This document shows, piece after piece, positions 55,968 through 64,000 of a stretch of DNA of 64,000 bases. The stretch's first letter is position 1; each line of letters starts with the position of its first letter. This DNA is from Lutjanus erythropterus (Eukaryota > Chordata > Actinopteri > Lutjaniformes > Lutjanidae), in NCBI GenBank assembly GCA_020091685.1, contig CM034594.1:1660403-1724402 (forward strand), read 5' to 3'. The notes beneath the pieces are model-generated. The model did no database searches and was not told the DNA's origin. It saw only the letters and a list, made by a program, of their open reading frames with translations. The position numbers and the translations under genes were made by a program.

Positions 55968-57075
55968 ATATACATCCTGAATTTGATGCCTGCAACATGT
56001 TCCAAGAAAGTTTGAACAGGGGCATGTTTACCACAGTGATGCATCACCTTTTCTTTTATCCAGACTGTAAGCATTTGTGAGCTGATGACACAAGTTCTGA
56101 AAGTGAAATTCTTTCTCATTCTTGCTTGATACACAACTTCAGGTGCTCAACAGTTTGGGGTCTCTGTTGGTAGATGTCATACCTTGTAATGCACCACGCA
56201 TTTTCAATAAAATACAGGTCTGGACTGTAGAAAGGTTAGTTTAGTACAGAAACTCAAGCCACACTGTTGTAACATCTGCAGAATGTGTCTTGACATTGCC
56301 CTCCTGAAATAAGCAGGGACGTCCCTGAAAAAGACGTTGTCTGGATGGCAGTCTGTGTTGCTCTGAAACCTGTATGTACACACCTCCACACATCACAGAG
56401 GCTGGCTTTTGGACCTTTGCTCTGGTAACAGTCTAGATTGTCCTTATCCTCAGGAGGTCACAAAGTCTGTGATTTCCCAAAGAAATCTGAAACGTTGACT
56501 CTTCAGACCACAGCACACTTTTCCACTTTGCGTCAGTCCATCTCAGATGAGCTCAGGCCCGGACAAATCTGTAGTGTTTCTGGATGTTGTTGATATGTGG
56601 CTTTTGCTTTGCATGGTAGAGTCTTAACTTGCATTTGTAAATGCAGCGACAAACTGTGTTTACTGACAAACATTTTCCACAGTGTTCCCAAGCCCATGTA
56701 ACATCCTTTATACCATTTTGTTGCTTTTAAAGCAATTTTTAATGCTGTGCTCCCTGAGGGGTCAAAGGCCACGGACATTCAGTGTTGGTTTTCAGCCCTG
56801 CCCCTTACATGCAGAGATTTCTTTTAATCTTTTAGTAATATAATGGATTGTATATGGTGAAATCCATAAATTCCTGCAGTTTTGTGTTGAGAAAGGTTCT
56901 TAAACTGCTGGACTATTTTTCCACACAGTTTTTCACAAAGTGGTGACCCTCACCCCATCCATGTTTGTGAACAACTGAGCCTTTCGAGGATGCCTCTTTA
57001 ATAACCACTGTCACCTGCTACCAGTTAACCTGTTTACCTTTCAAATGATCCAAACAGGTGTTTTTGGTAATTCGG
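55968..57075 (-). mobile_element. Tc1/mariner-type transposon relic
   Basis: The plus strand carries TTTGATGCCTGCAACATGTT at the left edge, then the reverse complement of a Tc1-like transposase gene. Landmarks on the minus strand include a start-like region near 56960 (CTCACCCCATCC on the plus strand), a helix-turn-helix part with QQFKN, and a body ending near CAGACCACAGCACACTTTTC. Many stops and shifts break it, and the longest remaining frame (56533-56778) is 81 codons. The right end is not clear. Confidence 0.8.
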
Positions 57076-57339
57076 TTGTATGTAAAACAACCATTTTCAA
57101 AGTTTTTTTTTATTTACAGACGCAGGTAGTGAGATTGACTGACTTTTATCTCTAATGTTAATGTTAGTTCTCTATTGTAGCTAGCTAAAAGATAGAGAAG
57201 AGAGTTTAAATAGTGATATTACCTACTGCTAGATAACATTAATTATTTTAATTTACTGACATCTGGCTGTCAGTATGTTACAGTAAAATTCACAGCATCT
57301 TTTTTTTTTTTACAGTGTAAAGTAATTCTTACATGAAAC

Positions 57340-57517
57340 TGCTCACAACAAGGTCTGTCTGGGACAGACATTTTCAGTGAGTTTTTTCTAATGCTTCTTT
57401 GTGTGAGTGCCATCTACTTCCAATATATTTGAGAGAAGGCAGAAATCTCTATGACTGATATCTCAGAAACTTGGCAACTCCAACCAAATCAATCTAGATG
57501 GGTAGAATAACCCCAGA

Positions 57518-57553
<36 letters not shown>

Positions 57554-57630
57554 AAGAAAGAAAGAAAGAAAAAGAAAAAAGAAAAGAAAAGAAACATGTA
57601 TTTTTGATTTGGGGGTGAACTGTACCTTTA
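57340..57630 (-). mobile_element. Miniature element with GGTACAGTTCACCC end and poly(A)/GAAA run
   Basis: On the minus strand it begins AAAGGTACAGTTCACCCCCA, runs through a GAAA/A microsatellite, then GATATCAGTCATAGAGATTT and a GAAGTAGATGGCACTC end. This matches the layout of a common fish non-autonomous element. A related end lies near 57790-57816. Confidence 0.55.
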
Positions 57631-58111
57631 AAACTATTTTTGGTGTAGTTGCCCTTGAAATGAACTCTCCTTCTGGCAAAACAACATTTAATGGCTTTAG
57701 ACTGCATTTTCTCCTGCTGATAGCATTTCAAAGTGCATATTTCCAGTATGAAACAAATGCAGTGGATAAATGGTAACAGGAATGTACTTTTGATTTAAGG
57801 ACGAACTGTTCCTTTAATCAAATCACTCCTCACACTGCCCATAAATAAGTTTGAAGCGTGCTGGATGACAAGAGAGTTACTGGCTGATAATGGATTTCAA
57901 AGTGTTTTATTGTTTGTGTCGACATCCATTGTAGGTCAGCCTTTTGACGCAGCCCAAATGTCACCCTTTGGCCCTCTTTTTGTTGATTGAAACAAGTGCG
58001 AAAACAAAACCATGACTGTGAGAAAGTTTAATTTTAACTGGAGGGAGAGAAAAAACGCTTTCACGTGATGGTGGAATATCTAAACCCCCAGTCTTGTGTT
58101 GTAAATGACAC

Positions 58112-58390
58112 CTAAGTAACATAATAATTATTCAAAACGCTCCTCTTCCCCCGGTCCCGCTGTGAGGGACCAACAGGCGGCTGCACTTCAATCAGCAGCG
58201 GCCTGGCGGGGTACAGCGGGCCGGGGCAGGCGTCTCCGTGGGCGGCATGCAGTTTGACCGTGGGGCGGCCTGTGAGGGCCCCGCACCGTCCGTCCAGTCT
58301 GGGGTCTTTTAACTCCGCGGGGCGCTGCTGTCCTGCAGGGCTGATCACAGCGCTCAGCCCCCTCCTACACTGAGCCGGTAATACAGCCAT
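58112..58390 (-). CDS. Unidentified 92-codon open frame in a GC-rich island
   Basis: The minus-strand frame starts MAVLPAQCRRGLSAVISPAG and ends GKRSVLNNYYVT. I do not recognise it. The DNA from about 58140 to 58380 is far richer in G+C and CpG than either side. The plus strand also has an open stretch there, so openness alone is weak evidence. An AATAAA on the minus strand lies near 57907. It could be a real small gene, one exon of a gene, a retained fragment or only a CpG island. Confidence 0.25.
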   Translation of the reverse strand: MAVLPAQCRRGLSAVISPAGQQRPAELKDPRLDGRCGALTGRPTVKLHAAHGDACPGPLYPARPLLIEVQPPVGPSQRDRGKRSVLNNYYVT

Positions 58391-58464
58391 GAAACGGTGT
58401 CAATGGGCTGGAAAAGACCATCTGAGGCTTGTTTTCACTTTGTTAACAGGTTGAACGAAAAGGA

Positions 58465-60135
58465 TTAACACTGAGGTGTCCACAGTACTCAGATCTTTTA
58501 CGTAAGTTAAAGTACATAAGTATCAGTAAAATGTACTGAGTGTCACAAGTACAAGTTGTCATTTTGCAGAATGTCCCCATTAACTGTGTTATATAATTAC
58601 AGAATATGTTAACCCTTTTTTATCACTAACGAATACATGTAAGAGTCATTTAATGTTGTAGCTTGTCAGTGTGGCCTGCCTGTGTTATATATAAGTAATA
58701 TACCACGGCATCACACTGTATAGTTTAAGTATATCATCCTGTTCTTTATGTAAAAGGGTAAAGATAAATGCCAAATTTACTGTGATCATACAGTCAACTA
58801 ATGCGACAAAAAGTAACAAACTACAAGTGTAAAATAAATGTAGCTGAGTAAAAAGTATAATATTTTACATCTGAAATGTGGTGAAGTAGTAGTGTAAAGT
58901 ACAATGTAGCATCAAATGGAAATACTCAAGTAATATCAAAATTGTAGGTTACTCAAGTACAGTGGGGGAGATCAGGTATGATAGTGACACTTTTTGTCTT
59001 AACATCAGTAGTTGTTTGTGCTATATTTCTCCAAATTTGATACATGGGGCCCATATTTGTCTAATACAAGTAAAACTCAATTGGACACTACCAATCACAG
59101 ACTATGTGAGTTCATGTCAAATTCAAATAGATGGTTGTTACAACCTACCCCATTACTGGGGTGATATGTAACAATTAGAATTAATATGTTGATTCAAAGA
59201 TAGTACAGTGAACTTTGACATTTTCAAAGTGTAAACTCGGGCTGGTTTCATTTGATTTCAATGAGAATCTGAACCTGTGGCAGCCATTAAGAATAATTAT
59301 AAAGACATCTTCTTGTAGATGGTCATACGGCAGAATCAGTATTAAATTGAGACTGTTGCATAAACAGTTAAAACTCCTTGTTAAGGTTTTAAGTACAGTA
59401 CTTGAAGAGGGGAGACCAGAAAGTGTTGAAACACTGGATAAGTTGCAACAGTCAGTTTGACATTTAGAAAAGTGATGTCTTCGATATTGTACACTCCCAT
59501 TTCCTTTTTGAGCTAAGAGGATATGTGGCATGTCTCTGTGAGCAACATTGTGGATTTTACAACCAAAAAATGTTTTTCAGGTAAGAAAGTTGTGTTTAAA
59601 AAAAAAAAAAAAAAAAAAAATCAGTGTTGTACATTGTATTATAGATACAATGGTTTGACTTATATAACCTAAAGGAGCATTTTCTCTAGATTAATTTGAT
59701 GCTTTGCATTCACGTTAACTTCAAACCCACATACTGAAATAGTTATCTATGTAATGGCTGCTTGGTCTGGGGACTGTTCTAACAATTCAATAAAATGAAG
59801 AGAATTTCTGGTTTGTGTACATGGAACACTTTGCAAACTCAAGATAAAAAGAAATGTGTCAGTCATCTACATGTGACACAGCTGTAACAATGATTGAACC
59901 CTTATGTGACACGTACGTTCAGAAACACATCTCCACTGCTGCATCACATGTTTTTTATATATATAAAAACAACTAGTCACTGTAAGTGTAAAATGAATGT
60001 TGTGGCTTAGAAATACAGTAAAGAATAAAGTGGCATATAATGGAAATACTTAAGTAACATTCAAGTAGGCAAAAAAAGTAGGCTACATAAATACAGTACT
60101 TGACTAAATGTACTTAGTTACTTTCCACCACAAAG
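58465..60135. repeat. Fish GTACTTAAGTA-type repeat region, probably nested
   Basis: Words such as AAGTACATAAGTATCAGTAA, AAAAAGTATAATATTTTAC and, at the far end, TGTACTTAGTTACTTTCCAC typify a common fish DNA element whose end reads GTGGAAAGTAACTAAGTACA on the other strand. Unrelated sequence from about 58963 (GTGGGGGAGATCAGGTATGA) to about 59940 seems to interrupt it. No coding exon is supported. Confidence 0.5.
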
Positions 60136-61511
60136 TTTGTATCATCTGAAGATGTCATTTGCACAGGGATTTAGATAGCCTCATTTCTCTTGAGGGAAAA
60201 CATTTAAATGTGTATTGAGAGTGACCTCTTGAGCTGATTTTCAATGTGCACCATAAATCTTAAGTCTGTGTCACATTTATCTAACAGACTATTACCTAAA
60301 CATGTAGATTACACTAATTTACACCACAAACACTCAAGGATCTGTCATTTATATCACACCTCCTTGTGTGTCGGGGGTAACACCTACTTTTCTATGCCAC
60401 ATATGTTAATGACAACACATCTTAACACAACATATGTTGTTAAACCTGTGCTGAAAGTTGTTTGTTGCCCCATTTATAACACACACACACACAGATGCTC
60501 TATAACAACACACCCAAATAAAGACAAAGATTTAATCAAAATATTGTCAATAAAGCAGCATGGTGGAATGACATAAAACAAGGTGAAATAAAATAGAAAA
60601 GAGTAAAACATTTTAAGAATCTTATCAATCAGCATGTGTTGTTCTTTTATGGGAAGAGCTACAACCAATAGAAATAACTTGTAACAGCATCCAAAAACTA
60701 ATTATTTCAATTCTTTTTTTTTGTTTGTTTTATTTAAACCTTAATGTCCTGTTTGCAGTCCTTGAGACCATGGGCCCTCACACACTTAACATTGTTTTAT
60801 CACTTTAAAACTTCAGGTTTTTCTTCTCAGAATTGCTTATAAACTACATCTACTAATTTTAACCTACAGAAAATGATGTACTGCTTCTGTCTGGAGTAAA
60901 CCTGTGGCCAGTTCCATTAACTTGGTTTAAGACTAGTCTTGGCCAATTGTCAGGATATACTATAGTCTAATTAAGCCTGTCTGTTGCATAAATACTTTCA
61001 TCTGCTGTATGGATGTCTCTTATTGATTAAAAGTTTGTTCATAAGAGGCCAGATAAATTAACACCAATTTGGAGGATAACATACTGTGCATTTGTTTGCG
61101 TGGAATGAGTTTTTGGTGAACACAAGGATTAAATATTTGTTTATGCATAGCCCATTTAACAAACCATGAAATTTATGTCTGCATATCTGATGCTCATTTC
61201 TGTTTGTCACAATGTGCAAAAGTGCAAGTCCAGTTTGTATAAAACTTTTCTATGGATTGATTTTTAATAAGAAGCATAAGAAACATTTAAAGGAAAAACT
61301 TTATTGTTAATATTTTACACTGAAGTACCATTTAACCACATTTTATATATTTAATATTCCTAATATAAATGCAAATTGCTGAAAACTGTCATATACCATA
61401 AGATGTCACAGAAGACAAAAGCAGCAAACAGTCATGTTTGCTGTGAGCAGGAAGACAGTTTCAGTATTTAATGACAGATGAAAATCAAGAAAATTGATGT
61501 GTGGTTGAAAA
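60136..61511. other. AT-rich intergenic DNA
   Basis: Nothing recognisable. The open frame at 60244-60576 has no family features. Confidence 0.5.
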
Positions 61512-61846
61512 TTGGGCTGCACAATATGGTAAAAAAATATGTTGCACTTATTTTGACAGATATTGCAATATGATTCATAATTAGGAATGATCTTTTCCAT
61601 CACAATTTTCATTTTCACAGGAAAAAATCAGTACATTTGCTGCAGTCTGCACCTAACAAACATGTTTTCTACATCTGGAGAACAAGATTTGAAGGCCAGA
61701 ACATTTCTGCAGCACTACAGTACATCATTATAATTCTGTTTTGTCAGACATTTTGCCTATTTAAAAAACTGGAACTTCTGCGATTTGGATATTGCTCTTG
61801 GCCATACTGTGATTTTGATTACACTTTGATTAATTGTGCAGCCCTA
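61512..61846. mobile_element. hAT-type miniature element
   Basis: The left end TTGGGCTGCACAATAT and the right end (reverse strand TAGGGCTGCACAATTA) are inverted repeats. The flanks GTTGAAAA (61504-61511) and GTTGAAAT (61847-61854) match at 7 of 8 bases. 335 bp, no transposase. Confidence 0.85.
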
Positions 61847-64000
61847 GTTGAAATGTGGCAGTAATGCAGCTGAAAACACAGAGAAAGAAGTGAAAGTGAA
61901 AACAGAGCCAACAAAATACTATTTCATGAAAAATATCTTTTAATGGCACTTACCTCTACGAGCTGACACTGATGGTGCAGTGCTGTATGGTGCCTCTTTA
62001 TATAGGTTTTTTTTTTCTAAAATGTTTTGTGCTGGTCAGGAGACTGAAAAAATATATCAAAGGTGGTACATTATTGAAAAAATGTCAATGCCAATGTTTC
62101 AATTATCTGCTCCAGCATAAAAACAGATTTCCGTCTGATGCCTTTAGAAAATTTTCTTACTGTCTGCTTAACAATGCGTGTGTATAAATTAGTTTTTTTT
62201 TTTTTAGTCTTTTTTGTTGATAGTGTGTGTGATGGCTGATTCAAATTTAAAGACATCTGATGGCTTACTTCCTGGTTAATTCAGGTTTATGTGATTTGTT
62301 GTTGAGCTCTAAGAAACAGGCTGATTTCCTGCAGCACACAGCTGAACATCAGTCAAGCAGGTTCACTGTGGGACCATTCTGCATGTCAAGGCTGCTGCAG
62401 TTATTTGTCATTCCCTGTCGAGGCTCAAGAGCTCGCTCCTCTGCTCTGCGCACACCAAGGCCTGTTGAGCGTGTGTGCTCAGACTGTAGCATGCAAGTGT
62501 GTTCATGACAGCAGACACAGTGTCGTGCAGTGTTGGGAAGGTTACTTTAAAACATAATCCACTATAGATTTATGAATACATGCCCTGAAATATAATTTGT
62601 AACGTATTCTATTAAATACATTTGTAAACACGTAAATACTTTGGATTACTTTTGGAAGATGTCAACATCATCTTACTGAGTGCATTTGTCTGAGTAGCTC
62701 TGAATGTAGCTAACACATGCTTTATATGTTTTTATATTTCCAGGCTAGAAGCACATTTCTGAATGTGTCTGTGTCTGGAGTGTGGCACATGCTGTGTGCA
62801 CAAATTATTGCAGTTTTTAAAATTATGGGAATACGTGCTTCATATGAATTTTAGATCAAATAAAACAAAATTTTGAAATGTAATCCCTTCAAAAATTGAT
62901 TTTAAAAGACAGTAACTGCTCAAAATACCATCAATTCAAACTACAACAGTAATGAAATACAGTTACTCATATTTTGTATCTTAAATGCATATTTTAAATA
63001 CTTGTATTCCAAATACTCAAGCAATACCCAAGCCCCGGTGGCATATGTTTGTTTGTCCATGGATTTGTGTGGCTTTCTGTGTTTGCTCGCTTGTGTGCTG
63101 GAGGGTCAGTATCAAGGTGCTCCTCTTCTAAGTCGGGCTTCACTTCAGGCGATGCCCTGGGCTAGAAAACAGAAAACAACAAGCAGAGAGGGAAACTCTG
63201 TGTTCATGAGAGAGTGTGTGTATAACTGTTGATGTTTATATGCAAGAATGCATGTCTTTGTATCTGCCTGTATGAAATAAATAGTTCACCACTGTAATCT
63301 CATAAACCTCAGACTACTGCAGACAAAAGATGGCAGCAGACTTTGCAATCTGCTCTTGTCTTCAGTAGTGTTTGCCCAACGTGATGCTGTTGATGCAAAC
63401 AGAAATCTGACATTTCAAGCTGTTTACATGGTAATGTATCATCTACAGAGGGGGTCTTACCATGAGGCAAAGGTTGGCAATTGCCTTAGGCCCCTAGCTA
63501 CCAAGGGCCCCACATTGCCTCATAAAGTTATAGTTAAGAAAATGTTTTGGTTTTTTCGTGTTTTTTGTTTTACTTTTCGCTTATTATTTGCCCATTGCTT
63601 AAATTTGGCTGATTTGGTCAAAACTACACACAACAAAATAAGACACAACACTTGGAGAGAAGCATGTCACTTCTTTGTTAAAATGAAACCCTGCAGTCAA
63701 ACCGTAACAATCCTTTTTTTCAAAATGAAACTTTTGCAGCAAAATGATCCACACATGCACCAATTGAATTTCTCTCTCAAAGGACCAACAACACACTGAT
63801 GTAATATTTTCTCATACAGGCTTCCGTGGACGACCGAGCACAAAGTTGGAAAGGCTTCAGAAAAAAATATACAGTTTTCTTTTGCTATTTTACAACAAAA
63901 GAAAAGTAGAACTACAGCACAGTAATCAACACAGTAAAATTACAGTGACATGGTAAAAGAAAAAGCTGTTTTTATATTGACAATATCCAGTTCCTGTTCA
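61847..64000. other. Right end of window, repeats and no gene seen
   Basis: It includes a GTTGGGAAGGTTACTTTAAA-type fish repeat near 62530-63020 (mirrored by AGTTACTC words at the far side) and a GCCTTAGGCCCC-type fragment near 63470-63530. No exon with splice sites and recognisable protein was found. Confidence 0.5.

Larger units (their letters stand above)
55481..58111. other. Upstream flank of meis3
   Basis: AT-rich DNA with the Tc1-like relic, a second miniature element and a poly(A)/GAAA microsatellite (57521-57592). No host gene was seen. Confidence 0.6.

Noticed and set aside
59181-59531. Overlapping open frames on both strands
   Set aside because: No recognisable motif on either strand; probably chance within a nested repeat.
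60244-60576. 110-codon plus-strand frame
   Set aside because: AT-rich, repetitive and without domain, splice or codon-use support.
63356-63799. 147-codon plus-strand frame
   Set aside because: It crosses a repeat fragment (GCCTTAGGCCCC region) and shows no family resemblance.

Overview
The window is animal nuclear DNA, most likely from a teleost fish (a percomorph is possible; this is inference). Genes are split into many GT-AG introns. The non-coding part is rich in short DNA transposons and CA/GT microsatellites of the kind common in fish. No bacterial, viral or CRISPR-like feature was seen.

Four protein genes can be reconstructed exon by exon with all reading phases joining. On the plus strand, in order: dmac2 (1432-5374, complex I assembly factor, 6 coding exons), sirt2 (7215-15332, NAD-dependent deacetylase, 16 coding exons, 379 aa) and rinl (19298-30700, SH2 + VPS9 Rab-GEF, 10 coding exons, 791 aa). 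After about 11 kb of intergenic DNA comes meis3 on the minus strand (54444 down to 41876, TALE homeobox, 12 coding exons, 418 aa), so rinl and meis3 are tail to tail. The human counterparts all lie on 19q13, and sirt2 followed by rinl in the same orientation matches the human arrangement, which supports orthology.

The four genes do not form one pathway. They are a mitochondrial assembly factor, a cytosolic deacetylase, an endocytic Rab regulator and a developmental transcription factor, held together by ancestral synteny.

The rest is introns and intergenic DNA filled with transposon relics. Several hAT-type miniature elements have readable 8-bp target duplications (9154-9427, 21681-22211, 26117-26447, 61512-61846). 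Two long-inverted-repeat elements sit between TTAA sites (9912-10762, 15552-16192). There are also a Tc1-like relic (55968-57075), a LINE reverse-transcriptase fragment near 39.7 kb, a degenerate minisatellite at 32.5 kb and many CA/GT tracts. The 58.5-64 kb end holds repeats and no gene I recognise; a GC-rich 92-codon open frame at 58112-58390 is unexplained.

I see no clearly novel multi-gene system. The most interesting signal is in meis3: a long TG tract replaces the normal pyrimidine tract before the exon 3 acceptor, and a CA tract starts right after the exon 7 donor. Both are known classes of splice-regulatory element.
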